Source: Verrucomicrobiota bacterium
GTDB lineage: Bacteria > Verrucomicrobiota > Verrucomicrobiia > Limisphaerales > SXTU01
DNA: 35,876 nucleotides
NCBI GenBank assembly: GCA_016871445.1
Contig: VHDH01000024.1
Span: 1-35,876 of the forward strand
Reading direction: 5' to 3'
Made by a program: the position numbers and the translations under genes. Numbering within the stretch: position 1 is the stretch's first letter; every line of letters starts with the position of its first letter. Positions 17,259 to 26,249 of the stretch are shown piece after piece. The notes under the pieces were generated by a model that saw only the letters and a list, made by a program, of their open reading frames with translations, was not told the DNA's origin and ran no database searches.

Positions 17259-18344
17259 GTGTCAGAAACTGGAACAACGCGGGTGATGCTGGGTATGAGC
17301 GGCGGCGTGGATTCTTCCGCGGCGGCGGCGCTGCTTAAGGCGCAGGGTTTCGACCTCGTCGGCGTCACCCTAAAGCTCTGGCCACAAGACTGCGTCAACC
17401 GCGCAGAGGACAAGTGTTGCGGCCCTGAGGCGGTGAAGGATGCGCGCGCAGTCGCGCACCAACTGGGCATCCCCTACTATCTCGTGGACGAGTCGGCGGA
17501 GTTCCAGCGGCAGGTCATCGCTTACTTCGCTGAGGAATACAAAGCCGGCCGCACGCCCAACCCTTGTGTGATGTGCAACGAGCGGCTCAAGTTCGGCACG
17601 CTGATTCACCGCGCCGACCAGCTGGGCGCAAAGTTCATCGCCACTGGCCATTTTGCACGAACAGAGAAGTGCGCGACGACGGGCCGCACCTTGCTCAAGC
17701 GCGGCCGCGACCCGCGCAAAGACCAGAGTTACTTTCTTTTTTCGCTCAAACAGTGGCAACTCCAACGCACGTTGTTCCCGCTCGGTGACAAGACCAAAGC
17801 CGATACGCGCGACGTGGCCCGCGAATGCCAGCTGAAGACTGCGGAAAAGGAGGAGAGCATGGAAATATGCTTCGTGCCCGACAACGACTACGGGAAGTTC
17901 CTCGAAGCGGCGAAGCTCGCGTCGCGGCATCGCGGCGACATCGTGGATGTCCACGGTCGCAAGCTCGGGCAGCACGACGGCATCGAGTTTTACACGATCG
18001 GCCAGCGCAAGGGCCTCGGCATTTCCGCCCCTCAGCCGCTTTACGTTGTGGAATTGGACGCAACGAATAACCGAGTGATCGTAGGTGATGAAACGATGCT
18101 CGACCGGGCTGAGTTCCGCGTCGAGCGATGCAACTGGATTCCGTTTGAGATTCCGCCTGCGACGCTCGAGGTCACGGCGAAGATTCGGTATAACCATCCG
18201 GGCACTCCCGCCACGGTGACCACGACAGCGGGAGGTGGTGCGACGGTGAGACTCCATCAACCTCAGCGCGCCATCACGCCGGGGCAGGCCTGCGTGTTTT
18301 ATCAGGACGATTTAGTCCTCGGCGGTGGTTGGATTTCGCGGTGA
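17259..18344 (+). CDS. mnmA: tRNA-specific 2-thiouridylase MnmA
   Basis: Thiolates U34 of tRNA Lys, Glu and Gln using ATP and relayed sulfur. The PP-loop is MSGGVDSSAAAALL. The first catalytic Cys is in NPCVMCNERLKFG and the second in ESMEICFVPDNDY. GHFAR, KDQSYFLF and the C-terminal DFYTIGQRKGLG-like segment (IEFYTIGQRKGLG) are standard. I chose GTG 17259 because it gives VSETGTTRVMLGMSGG, matching the length and composition of the E. coli N-terminus; TTG 17199 and ATG 17286 are alternatives. The product is 361 residues, normal for the family. No sulfur-relay gene is adjacent. Confidence 0.92.
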   Translation: MSETGTTRVMLGMSGGVDSSAAAALLKAQGFDLVGVTLKLWPQDCVNRAEDKCCGPEAVKDARAVAHQLGIPYYLVDESAEFQRQVIAYFAEEYKAGRTPNPCVMCNERLKFGTLIHRADQLGAKFIATGHFARTEKCATTGRTLLKRGRDPRKDQSYFLFSLKQWQLQRTLFPLGDKTKADTRDVARECQLKTAEKEESMEICFVPDNDYGKFLEAAKLASRHRGDIVDVHGRKLGQHDGIEFYTIGQRKGLGISAPQPLYVVELDATNNRVIVGDETMLDRAEFRVERCNWIPFEIPPATLEVTAKIRYNHPGTPATVTTTAGGGATVRLHQPQRAITPGQACVFYQDDLVLGGGWISR

Positions 18345-18433
18345 GCACAACTCTTGTGCTTGAGTCACCTTCCCTAGCTCGTATATCCCTAACCCGGTGT
18401 CGCGTTGCTCCCAACGCACCAAACCAACCGCAC

Positions 18434-19561
18434 ATGAAGAAACCAAAAATGCGTGCCGTGGGCGTGATACCCAAGCAGCGCCAGGTCGCTCAAATCGAAC
18501 ACGACCACCCCGAGATTTATCGTCCCACGCAACTCAAGGTCCGCACGCTGGATGTGGGTATCTGTGGCACTGATCGTGAAATCTGCACCTTCGTTTATGG
18601 CGCGCCACCCGCTGGCAGCGATTACCTCGTGCTGGGCCACGAGGCACTCGGCGAGGTCATCGAAGTTGGCCCGGCGGTGAAGCACCTTCGAGTCGGCGAT
18701 TTGGTCGTGCCCTCCGTGCGCCGTCCTTGCCCGGATCCGAATTGCCGTCCATGCGTCAATGACCAACAAGATTTTTGCGCGACCGGGAAGTTTAATGAGC
18801 GCGGCATTAACCAGCAGCACGGGTTCATGACAGAGTTTTTTGTGGATGACGAAAAGTACTTCGTCTCCGCGCCCAAGGAGCTGCGCAATTTCGCCGTGCT
18901 CGCGGAGCCACTAACTATTGCTGAAAAAGGGCTCGCCCAGGTTTGGGGAATTCAAAAGCGCCTGCCGTGGGCGTGCGAGGAGCCGGGCCAGCCCAAGGGC
19001 AAGGGCTTGCGCGCCGTGGTTCTTGGGGCTGGTCCCATAGGCATACTCGGAGCCATGACTTGTGTGCTCAACGGTTTTGACACCTACGTCTATTCCCGTT
19101 CACCCAAGCCCAACGACAAAGCCGCGTTGGTCGAATCCTTCGGCGCCAAATACATTTCCATCGCCGAGTGCTCCCCTGCGCAATTGGCTGAGCGCGTGGG
19201 AAATATTGACCTCGTCTACGAAGCCGTCGGTGTAGCGAAAACGTCGTTCGACGTGATGATGCATCTGGGCCTGAACGGCGTGTTTGTGTTTACCGGCATC
19301 CCAGCCCCCGAGGGCCACATCGAGTTGGCAGGTAACCAGCTCATGCGCAATCTCGTGCTAAAGAATCAGGTCGTCCTCGGCACGGTAAACGCAGATAAGG
19401 CTGCATTTCAGGCTGCTATTCGTGATCTCGGTGAATTCAAGCGGCGCTGGCCTGCGGCCTTGGAGAAGGTTATCTCCGCGCGGCATCCGGTGGAGAACTT
19501 CCGCGAACTGCTCACCGGCAAGGCCACCGGCATCAAGAACGTTATCGCGTTTGGTAAGTAA
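18434..19561 (+). CDS. Glucose 1-dehydrogenase, archaeal-type zinc MDR family
   Basis: A 375-residue medium-chain dehydrogenase. The catalytic zinc ligands are Cys44 (VGICGTDREI), His69 and Glu70 (LGHEALGE). The structural zinc lobe has Cys99, 104, 107 and 115. The Rossmann motif is VVLGAGPIGILGAM. GTDREI, the FCATGKFNERGI stretch, GFMTEFFVDDEKYFV and AEPLTIAEKGL match the glucose dehydrogenases of Sulfolobus and Haloferax, which oxidise glucose and related aldoses to lactones with NAD(P). The start at ATG 18434 is chosen because the upstream in-frame extension is low-complexity and overlaps mnmA. The physiological sugar is not certain. It may share transcription with mnmA 90 bp upstream. Confidence 0.85.
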   Translation: MKKPKMRAVGVIPKQRQVAQIEHDHPEIYRPTQLKVRTLDVGICGTDREICTFVYGAPPAGSDYLVLGHEALGEVIEVGPAVKHLRVGDLVVPSVRRPCPDPNCRPCVNDQQDFCATGKFNERGINQQHGFMTEFFVDDEKYFVSAPKELRNFAVLAEPLTIAEKGLAQVWGIQKRLPWACEEPGQPKGKGLRAVVLGAGPIGILGAMTCVLNGFDTYVYSRSPKPNDKAALVESFGAKYISIAECSPAQLAERVGNIDLVYEAVGVAKTSFDVMMHLGLNGVFVFTGIPAPEGHIELAGNQLMRNLVLKNQVVLGTVNADKAAFQAAIRDLGEFKRRWPAALEKVISARHPVENFRELLTGKATGIKNVIAFGK

Positions 19562-19570
19562 ACGCGCCGC

Positions 19571-20401
19571 TCACTTCGCCGCTGGGTGCTGCTGGAAGAA
19601 CTTGGCGATGAGCGCGGGCGCATCACGGTGAAACTCATGCCCGCCGGGATGGATGAACGCGACGAACGGAGTGCCAGTTTTTGATGAATACTCAACGCAG
19701 AGCTTGTCCCACGGCTTGCTATCGGATTCGCAGCCATTGAGCTTGCGCACGGCGCTCATCGTGGCTTTCTGCCACTCGTATTTCACAAGTGGGTCATTCT
19801 CGCCAGCGAGATGCAGCACGGGTTTAGGCTTCAGTTTGTTTTCCCCGCGCATCACAGCCTGTGCAGCAGCGGCCGAGGGCGCGACCGCTGCAAATACTTC
19901 CCCGCGCTCGGCCCACAGCAGATAAGTGAATCCGCCGCCATTTGAGTGCCCGGTGGAGTAAATGCGCCGCTCATCGACTTTGTACTCCTGCTTCAGCTTT
20001 GCGAGCAGGGCATCGAAGAACTTTAGGTCGCGGTCTTCCTGTGCACCCGCGCTGTGCTGCCAGCCAGGCTTCTTGCCCTCGGGATCTGTCAGGCGGCCAG
20101 GGGTGTTTAAGCCTTGTGGATAAACTGAAATGGCAGTTGCCCACTGCTGGTGCATCGCGAAACTGCGCGCGGCATTTTTCATGTTCCCACCGTGTCCGTG
20201 GAAGACGAAGACCACTGGCGCGGCTTTTTCCTTCGCCGAAGCTGGCGCATATATCGCGGCCTCGCGCAAGTCGCCAGCCACCTTGAGTTCCCATTGCTGG
20301 AAGCCGGCGGGTAAGACTCCTGCAGCTGGCGCGGCGTGCAGCCCAGACGCGAGCAATAGAGAGCCAACGAAGACAGGGAAATCAAGGTTGCGGCGTTTCA
20401 T
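19571..20401 (-). CDS. PHB-depolymerase/feruloyl-esterase-like secreted hydrolase
   Basis: An exported alpha/beta hydrolase of 276 residues. A signal peptide covers about 1-25 (hydrophobic core VFVGSLLLASG, cleavage near HAA). The oxyanion loop FVFHGHGGN lies at 66-74, the nucleophile elbow is GHSNGGG with Ser153, the acid is probably in GENDPLV, and the catalytic His is in HPGGHEFHRDAP close to the C-terminus. This is the LpqC/feruloyl-esterase/PHB-depolymerase branch; ester-linked plant or polyester substrates are plausible but not shown. The gene ends 9 bp from the convergent dehydrogenase gene, with no room for a separate terminator. Confidence 0.85.
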   Translation of the reverse strand: MKRRNLDFPVFVGSLLLASGLHAAPAAGVLPAGFQQWELKVAGDLREAAIYAPASAKEKAAPVVFVFHGHGGNMKNAARSFAMHQQWATAISVYPQGLNTPGRLTDPEGKKPGWQHSAGAQEDRDLKFFDALLAKLKQEYKVDERRIYSTGHSNGGGFTYLLWAERGEVFAAVAPSAAAAQAVMRGENKLKPKPVLHLAGENDPLVKYEWQKATMSAVRKLNGCESDSKPWDKLCVEYSSKTGTPFVAFIHPGGHEFHRDAPALIAKFFQQHPAAK

Positions 20402-20496
20402 GCCTACAAAGACGCCAATTGGGTTTGGCCGTTACAAGCGGAAAGAAATCTCCTTCCTTCAAAAGCTTTTTCACCTAATTCTTTCTGACAAAACTT

Positions 20497-21171
20497 ATGG
20501 GCAAAACTTGGTTGGACATCACCGTGGAAATGCGTGACGGCATGGTACAGTGGCCCGGCGACCCAATTTGCCGCGTCGGTCTGCACGTGAAGCTCGGCGA
20601 TCCCATCCCCGGCCAGCCCGGGAAGAAGATCCCCTGCAACCTCACCAAGCTCGCCCTCAGCGCCCACACCGGCACGCACATGGATGCCCCGCGCCACTTC
20701 GTCGCGAACGGCAAGACCATGGAAACTCTTCCGCTCGATGCCGTGATGGGCCCGTGCCGCGTGATTGAGTTGAAGGACAGGGTCGCCATCACCGTGGAGG
20801 AACTCAAGCCGCACAAACTCAAGCGCGGCGAACGCGTGCTGTTCAAGACGCGCAACTCCACCAAGAGTTGGCGCATGGCGAAGACCTCCACCTTCGACAA
20901 GGATTTCATCTACATCCCCGCCCCGACGGCTCAATACCTCGTGGACTGCGGCGTGATGACCGTGGGCGTGGACTACCTCAGCGTGGGCGGCTACAACAAA
21001 GACGGCGTGGAGTGCCATCAGATCATGCTCGGGGCCAAGCGCCCCATCTGGATCATCGAGGGCCTCAACCTGGCGAAGATCAAGCCGGGCAAATACGAGC
21101 TCGCCTGCCTGCCGCTCAAAATCGTTGGCTCCGACGGCGCCCCATGCCGCGCGGCGCTGCGGGCACTGTGA
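20497..21171 (+). CDS. Cyclase family protein (kynurenine-formamidase-like)
   Basis: A 224-residue metal-dependent amidohydrolase-type protein. The family signature HTGTHMDAPRH (residues 57-67) holds the metal-binding His, Asp and His. The N-terminus WLDITVEMRDGMVQWPGDP is the usual opening strand, and DCGVMTVGVDYLSVGGYNKDGVECHQIMLG followed by IIEGLNL is the conserved C-terminal part. Members include KynB and putative polyketide cyclases. No tryptophan-degradation genes are nearby, so the substrate is open. No signal peptide. Confidence 0.86.
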   Translation: MGKTWLDITVEMRDGMVQWPGDPICRVGLHVKLGDPIPGQPGKKIPCNLTKLALSAHTGTHMDAPRHFVANGKTMETLPLDAVMGPCRVIELKDRVAITVEELKPHKLKRGERVLFKTRNSTKSWRMAKTSTFDKDFIYIPAPTAQYLVDCGVMTVGVDYLSVGGYNKDGVECHQIMLGAKRPIWIIEGLNLAKIKPGKYELACLPLKIVGSDGAPCRAALRAL

Positions 21172-21197
21172 GTTAGATCGGACGGAACGGCCGTCTG

Positions 21198-21908
21198 CTA
21201 CTTTAGGTCTTTCCCCGTCGCGAGGCCGCCCACGGTCCAGTCGAAGTTAAACGGGCCGTGGGGCGCGGTGGGGTTGATGTTGTTGTAAAGCGTGTAGGCG
21301 GAATGCCCGTCGGCGAAGAGCAGCGGGACGCCCTCCTTGCCGTGCGCGATGATCTTCGAGCCGAGGGCGGCGGCGTCCGGCGCGGCGTAGCAGGGCATCA
21401 TCACCTTGTCCGCTGGGAAGCCGACCTCCTGCGTCCGGCGTTTGCGGAGCGTGCTGTGGGCGTTGTCATCCCAGTAGTATTGCGTCGGGTAGTAGTAGCT
21501 GGCGGGGCAGGGGAGCTGGTTGGTGGTCATGCCGCCGCCGTTGACGACGACCCAGTCGTGGTTCCACGCCAGCCCCTTGTCGGAGGGGCAGAGGTGGAAG
21601 CCGCTGTTGGTCGAGACGTAACGGTCGAGCAACTGCCAGATGCCGATGAAGGACATGCGCGGCCAGCTCGTGCCGTTGTAGGGAAAAATTTCGTCATAGT
21701 CAGAGGTGTAGAGCAACTGGGAGATGCCCAACTGGCGCAGGTTGGAGACACACTTGGTGGTGCGGGCCTTGACCTTGGCGCGCGACAGGGCCGGCAAAAG
21801 CATCCCGGCCAGGATGGCGATGATGGCGATGACCACCAGGAGTTCAATCAGGGTGAACGCGCGGCGGGAGCGCGGCGGGAGCAGCAAGGCCGGTCGAAGA
21901 TATTGCAT
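21198..21908 (-). CDS. Second prepilin-like protein with an H-X10-DG variant
   Basis: A 236-residue pseudopilin-like protein. ATG 21908 is chosen because it leaves a 17-residue basic leader before the prepilin signal RRA, then [16 protein letters not shown] with Glu at +5. The hydrophobic helix and following [24 protein letters not shown] are nearly the same as in the pseudopilin at 3539, showing common ancestry of the N-termini; the C-terminal parts differ. The tail motif reads [13 protein letters not shown], one residue longer than the standard H-X9-DG spacing. It is convergent with the cyclase gene 26 bp away. Confidence 0.86.
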   Translation of the reverse strand: MQYLRPALLLPPRSRRAFTLIELLVVIAIIAILAGMLLPALSRAKVKARTTKCVSNLRQLGISQLLYTSDYDEIFPYNGTSWPRMSFIGIWQLLDRYVSTNSGFHLCPSDKGLAWNHDWVVVNGGGMTTNQLPCPASYYYPTQYYWDDNAHSTLRKRRTQEVGFPADKVMMPCYAAPDAAALGSKIIAHGKEGVPLLFADGHSAYTLYNNINPTAPHGPFNFDWTVGGLATGKDLK

Positions 21909-22028
21909 GGCGCGGGTAATGCGAGGCCTGGCCTCTGGTTGGGTGCGATGGGCCGACGCTAATCGGATTTCGCTCCCTGTCAAGCGCGCCGAAGAAATGG
22001 CCGAAGCCGGTCGTGCTGCTGGCCTGGG

Positions 22029-23015
22029 CTACTTCGCTTCCGGGGCGGGCGGCTCCGCCGGTGCATCCTCGTCCGGCAGGTGCTTGCCTTCGCGGCGGGC
22101 GGCGACGATGGAGGCGATGATGGAGGTAAGGATGATGGCCAGCACGATGGCGAGGGAGATGCCGGAGTGGATGTGGATATCCCAGATGCCCAGCAGCATC
22201 TTCACGCCGACGAAGGCGAGGACGATGGAGAGGCCGACTTTCAGGTAGCGGAAGAATCCAATCGCCCCCGCCAGCACGAAGTAAAGCGAGCGCAGGCCGA
22301 GGATGGCAAAGACGTTCGAGGTGAAGACGATGAAGGGGTTCTGCGTGACGGCAAAGATGGCGGGGATGGAGTCCACCGCAAAAATGAGGTCGGTAGTTTC
22401 CACCATCACGAGCACGAGGGCCAGCGGCGTGAGGGCGGTTCGGCCATTCAAGGTGGTGAGAAACCGCTGGCCGTCGAACTCGTGCGCCACGGGGAAGAAT
22501 TTCTTCGCCAGCTTGATGGCCGGGTTTTTCTCAGGATGCACGCCGTCGTCGTCCACGAAAAGCATCTTGATGCCGGTGAAGACGAGGAAGCCGCCCATCA
22601 CGTAGAGCAGCCAGTCGAATTGTTTAATCAGCGCTGCGCCCGCGCCGATCATCACGCCGCGCATGACGAGCGCGCCCATGATGCCCCAAAAAAGCACGCG
22701 GTGCTGCTGCGCCAGCGGCACGCGGAAGTAGGCGAAGATGAGCGCGATGACGAAGACGTTGTCCATCGAGAGGCTTAGCTCGATGATGTAGCCGGTGACA
22801 AAATCGATGGCCTCACCCGGGGGACGGTTGGCTTTGATGAGGCCAGCGAAGGCCATGGCCAAGATGAACCATAGGGCGGTCCAGCCCAGCGCCTCGCGGA
22901 ATTTGACGACGTGTGCCTCGCGGTGGAAGACGCCGAGGTCTAGCGCGAGGAACACCAGCACGGCGGCAACAAAGCCGGCGTAGTGCCACGCGGTGATTTC
23001 GATGATGCTTAGCAA
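22029..23015 (-). CDS. TerC/Alx family membrane protein
   Basis: An integral membrane protein of 328 residues with about nine TM segments. The TerC family is shown by LALDLGVFHREAHVV near the N-terminus, ELSLSMDNVFVIALIFAYFRVPL (acidic residues within a helix, the likely metal site) and VETTDLIFAVDSIPAIFAVTQNPFIVFTSNVFAILGLRSLYF. Family members export Mn(II) or load metal onto secreted proteins. A TTG start at 23015 is needed to include the first helix. The C-terminal tail is charged and Pro/Ala-rich (DEDAPAEPPAPEAK). Upstream I found no yybP-ykoY riboswitch, which often controls this family elsewhere. Confidence 0.9.
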   Translation of the reverse strand: MLSIIEITAWHYAGFVAAVLVFLALDLGVFHREAHVVKFREALGWTALWFILAMAFAGLIKANRPPGEAIDFVTGYIIELSLSMDNVFVIALIFAYFRVPLAQQHRVLFWGIMGALVMRGVMIGAGAALIKQFDWLLYVMGGFLVFTGIKMLFVDDDGVHPEKNPAIKLAKKFFPVAHEFDGQRFLTTLNGRTALTPLALVLVMVETTDLIFAVDSIPAIFAVTQNPFIVFTSNVFAILGLRSLYFVLAGAIGFFRYLKVGLSIVLAFVGVKMLLGIWDIHIHSGISLAIVLAIILTSIIASIVAARREGKHLPDEDAPAEPPAPEAK

Positions 23016-23138
23016 AGTTTTAAGGAGAAGGGAGCAATCGGAAAATCACTGTAAGGGCTGATAAACACAGACGCATTTTAGCGCAGCAGTCACAGATTTA
23101 AGACCACGCTTGGTCTATCCTGCACTTCCGCTCCGTCC

Positions 23139-25709
23139 CTAACCCAGCCGCACTTCCCCCGCCGTCTCCGCCACGCCCACGGCGACAGTGTTGTCACCGA
23201 GGTTGGGGCGCTGGCCCTTGTGCCACCAAAGCACGATGGCACTAGCGATGTAGATAGACGAGTAAGTGCCGGTGATGACACCGCAAAGAAACATGAAGGC
23301 GAAGTCGTTGATCGGCCCGCCGCCGAAGAAAAAGAGCGCCAGAGCGGCGAGGAAGACCGTACCGCTGGTAATGATGGTGCGGCTTAAGGTCTGGTTGAGC
23401 GCGCGGTTCAGGAGGTCCGTGAATGAGCCGCGGATGCCCAGCTTGAGGTCTTCACGAATGCGGTCGAAGATGACTATGGTGTCGTTAATCGAGAAGCCAA
23501 CGATAGTCAGCAGCGCGGCGACGGTTGTCGCGTTAAATTGGCGGCCGTCGCCCCACAGTTCGGTCAGGCAGTAGATGCCAGCGGTCATTAGCACGTCATG
23601 TGCGACGGCCAACACCGCGCCGACGGCGAAGCTAAACTCGTAACGAAACGCGACGTAAACCAGAATACCGAAGAGCGAGAGGGCCAGCGCTAAGAGGCCG
23701 CCCCGCAATATCTCGCCGCCGATGATCGCGCCGACCTGCCGGGACTGTTCGGGCCGGAACTGTGCCTCGGGAAACCCCTTCACCAAAGCGTTTTTCACGG
23801 CCTCGCCCGCGCCGGCGGGTACAGTCACTCGAAGGTTCTCCGTGTTCCTGTTCTGGTTCTTCTGGTAAGAGACCAACGGGTCGCCTACCTTACGTAAGCG
23901 AGCCTCCGGCTTGCCACCGGGCGGCGTTTGCTCCTGATACTCCACCGCCGCGATGAGTTGCCGGAGCTTATCCGTCTCAACGCGCTGGGCGAAGGAGAAG
24001 GTAAGCGCGTCGCCACCAACAAAGTCCACGCTTAGAGTTTGTTTGCCCCGCACCAGAGCGCCGTAACCGAGGCCGATGATGATGATAATCCACGAGGCCG
24101 TGAAGGCGACCTTGGACCACTTCATGAAGTCAAACTTGCTGCCCCTGATCAGATGCAGCATGGCTAGGTTGAGCAGGTTCTTGTTCAGTAACCAATCAAA
24201 GACCAATCGGGTGACGACCAGCGCAGTGAACATGCTTACGGTGATGCCAATGGTGAGTGTGACACCGAAGCCTTTCACCGGGCCAGTCCCGAGGTAGATG
24301 AGGATCACCGACGCGATAAGCGTGGTAATGTTCGAGTCAAAGATAGTGCCAAAAGCACGGTCGTAGCCGGCATTGAGCGCGCCACGCGTGGACTTTCCGG
24401 CGGCCAGTTCCTCACGAATGCGCTCGAAGATGAGCACGTTGGCATCCACTGCCATGCCGATGGTAAGCACGACGCCCGCGATGCCCGGCAGTGTCAGCGT
24501 CGTGCCGATAGAGCACATCACACCCAGCAGTACTAAAATATTCAGCAGCATCGCTAGCGCGGCCACAAGGCCGGAGGTCATATAGTAAACCAGCATGAAG
24601 ACTCCGACGGCAGCGGTGCCGATTATGGCAGAGCGGATGCCGCTTTGAATCGTGTCCTTGCCTAGCGACGGGTCTACCTCTTCGGTGTCGAGCAGGCGCA
24701 CGGGGGTTTGCAGCGGATTCTCCAGCACGTTAGCGAGTTGCCAAGCCTCCTTAAGGTCGAAGTCGCCGTTGATCACGCCGCTGCCGCCTCGAATTGGCTC
24801 GTTGATGACCGGCGCTGAGTATAGCTCGCCGTCCAGCACGATGGCCATGCGTTCGCGGACGTGCTCGGTGGTTAACTGGCCGAAGATTTGGCCGCCTTCC
24901 GTGTTGAACTTGAAGGTGATCTGCGGCCGGTTGGAGACGGGGTCGCGGATGACACCGGCGCGTTCAATGTATTTGCCCGTCAGCCCACGCTCGGCCTTCG
25001 ACTTAACCAGCACGCGGTCAACAAACTCCTGTCCGTTTTGGCCCTTACGTTTTTGGGAAAGCACCTCGTGGCCCGGGGCCATGATGCCTTGCGCTACCAT
25101 TTGGTCGCTTTGCGGATGCACCATGCGAAATTCGAGAAACGCCGGCTTGGTGATTTGGGTGCGGACTTCGTCGCGTTGCTGTTGGTTCAGACCGGGCATC
25201 TGAATCAGAATGCGGTCATCGCCCTCAGCCACGATGATTGGTTCAGATACGCCATACTTGTCCACACGCTTACGCAGCACCTCAATAGCTTGGTTGACGA
25301 GAGACTGCTTGTCTGAGGTGGCTTCGAGCTTGGACGTGTCCAACCCAACAAGGAAAGACGTGCCGCCGCGCAGGTCGAGGCCCAGCTTGAGCTTGCCAGA
25401 GGCGGCGCGTTGCAGGCGGTTGAGGATCGCCCGGTTAGGATCTTGGTCGCCGCTGGCGGCGTAGGCGATGAAGTTGGTCAGTGCGTTGGTGCCAATGGCA
25501 TCACGTAAATTGGCGAAGTTGCGCTCGGGGAACTGTTTGTCCAACTCGCGGGCCTTGGCGACGATGGCGGTAAAGGCGGCGTCTTTTCGGGTGGCTTGTT
25601 CCTCGAAGACGTCAATGAGATTGCGGTCAGCCGGCGGATAGGTCTCGTAAAGTGCCCAAGCTGCCACAAACACGACCAAAATGGCGCGCCAGAAATTATT
25701 GCGTTGCAT
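23139..25709 (-). CDS. secDF: Protein translocase subunit SecDF (fused)
   Basis: A single 856-residue polypeptide joining SecD and SecF, which use the proton gradient to pull proteins through SecYEG. The SecD half has an N-terminal TM helix, the LKLGLDLRGGTSFLVGLD motif after residue 110, the periplasmic P1 region, and VLTIGMAVDANVLIFERIREEL in TM4. The SecF half (from about 530) has TLSVDFVGGDALTF, VGFSINDTIVIFDRIREDL and GGGPINDFAFMFLCGVITGTYSSIYIA. Fusion is seen in several lineages including Bacillus and Verrucomicrobia. An extra segment before the first motif (residues 30-105) is longer than in E. coli SecD. yajC is 24 bp upstream on the same strand. Confidence 0.95.
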   Translation of the reverse strand: MQRNNFWRAILVVFVAAWALYETYPPADRNLIDVFEEQATRKDAAFTAIVAKARELDKQFPERNFANLRDAIGTNALTNFIAYAASGDQDPNRAILNRLQRAASGKLKLGLDLRGGTSFLVGLDTSKLEATSDKQSLVNQAIEVLRKRVDKYGVSEPIIVAEGDDRILIQMPGLNQQQRDEVRTQITKPAFLEFRMVHPQSDQMVAQGIMAPGHEVLSQKRKGQNGQEFVDRVLVKSKAERGLTGKYIERAGVIRDPVSNRPQITFKFNTEGGQIFGQLTTEHVRERMAIVLDGELYSAPVINEPIRGGSGVINGDFDLKEAWQLANVLENPLQTPVRLLDTEEVDPSLGKDTIQSGIRSAIIGTAAVGVFMLVYYMTSGLVAALAMLLNILVLLGVMCSIGTTLTLPGIAGVVLTIGMAVDANVLIFERIREELAAGKSTRGALNAGYDRAFGTIFDSNITTLIASVILIYLGTGPVKGFGVTLTIGITVSMFTALVVTRLVFDWLLNKNLLNLAMLHLIRGSKFDFMKWSKVAFTASWIIIIIGLGYGALVRGKQTLSVDFVGGDALTFSFAQRVETDKLRQLIAAVEYQEQTPPGGKPEARLRKVGDPLVSYQKNQNRNTENLRVTVPAGAGEAVKNALVKGFPEAQFRPEQSRQVGAIIGGEILRGGLLALALSLFGILVYVAFRYEFSFAVGAVLAVAHDVLMTAGIYCLTELWGDGRQFNATTVAALLTIVGFSINDTIVIFDRIREDLKLGIRGSFTDLLNRALNQTLSRTIITSGTVFLAALALFFFGGGPINDFAFMFLCGVITGTYSSIYIASAIVLWWHKGQRPNLGDNTVAVGVAETAGEVRLG

Positions 25710-25733
25710 GGCGGAAAAAGGGAGAGAGCCGTT

Positions 25734-26105
25734 TTATTTCGTGGGCGCGGCAGCCGTGGCCGGGTCAGCCTTGTCAAAGTCCTCGACCACCTGCGCAACG
25801 GCGGACTTGAGAATCTCAAACTTTGTTTCCTCGGAACGGACGCTCAGCGTGCGATCTTTGACGCCGACGACCACCGCAAGGATGCCGCTGGTGGTGACGA
25901 TCTTGTCGCCCTTCTTGATGGCCTTGCGCATTTCATCCTGCTGCCGGGCCTGCTTCTGCTGCGGGCGGATGAGCAGGAAGTAAAATACGACGATCATCAA
26001 CGCTAGCGGGATGAGATTAGTCCACATCGGGGGCGGCGCACCGGCCGGCGCACCCGATGGAGCTGCCTCGGCAGCGAACAATCCAACAAAAGTAAGCAAT
26101 GTCAT
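25734..26105 (-). CDS. yajC: Preprotein translocase subunit YajC
   Basis: A 123-residue membrane accessory of SecDF. One TM segment (about 28-46, LIPLALMIVVFYFLLIRPQ) is followed by the family signature RPQQKQARQQDEMRKAIKKGDKIVTTSGILAVVVGVKD. ATG 26105 is chosen; the in-frame extension to 26183 lacks similarity. Unusually, the N-terminus before the TM is an Ala/Pro/Gly-rich segment following a short hydrophobic stretch (LLTFVGLFAAEA), which may be a second TM or signal-like helix. Gene order yajC-secDF is the common one. It is divergent from the DUF336 gene. Confidence 0.92.
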   Translation of the reverse strand: MTLLTFVGLFAAEAAPSGAPAGAPPPMWTNLIPLALMIVVFYFLLIRPQQKQARQQDEMRKAIKKGDKIVTTSGILAVVVGVKDRTLSVRSEETKFEILKSAVAQVVEDFDKADPATAAAPTK

Positions 26106-26188
26106 AGGCACAAGAGCCTCCGAATCTAAGCAGGAGCCGCCCATTGGCAAGCATAACCTCCGTCCGACTGGGTCTTCGGGCACATCAC

Positions 26189-26229
26189 AAACTTGGGCAA
26201 GTTTTCCTAAGCCAAGGGTCGAACCCTTG
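26189..26229. repeat. Two adjacent perfect hairpins between yajC and the DUF336 gene
   Basis: AAACTT-GGGC-AAGTTT at 26189-26204 is followed by CAAGGG-TCGAA-CCCTTG at 26213-26229. They fill the centre of the 144-bp divergent spacer. Neither carries a T tract. They could be operators, leader stems of the yajC-secDF transcript, or a degraded regulatory element. Confidence 0.4.
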
Positions 26230-26249
26230 CCTCACGCACTTTAGAGGGA

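Noticed and set aside
17370-18260. 296-codon minus-strand frame opposite mnmA
   Set aside because: Antisense shadow with His/Arg-rich composition and no motifs.
23016-23138. yybP-ykoY Mn riboswitch before the TerC gene
   Set aside because: Expected from the family, but the conserved loops and stems are not present in the 123-bp spacer.
26213-26229. tRNA T-arm-like CAAGGGTCGAACCCTTG
   Set aside because: The loop is five bases (or seven with the wrong register), and no acceptor, D or anticodon arms can be drawn around it.
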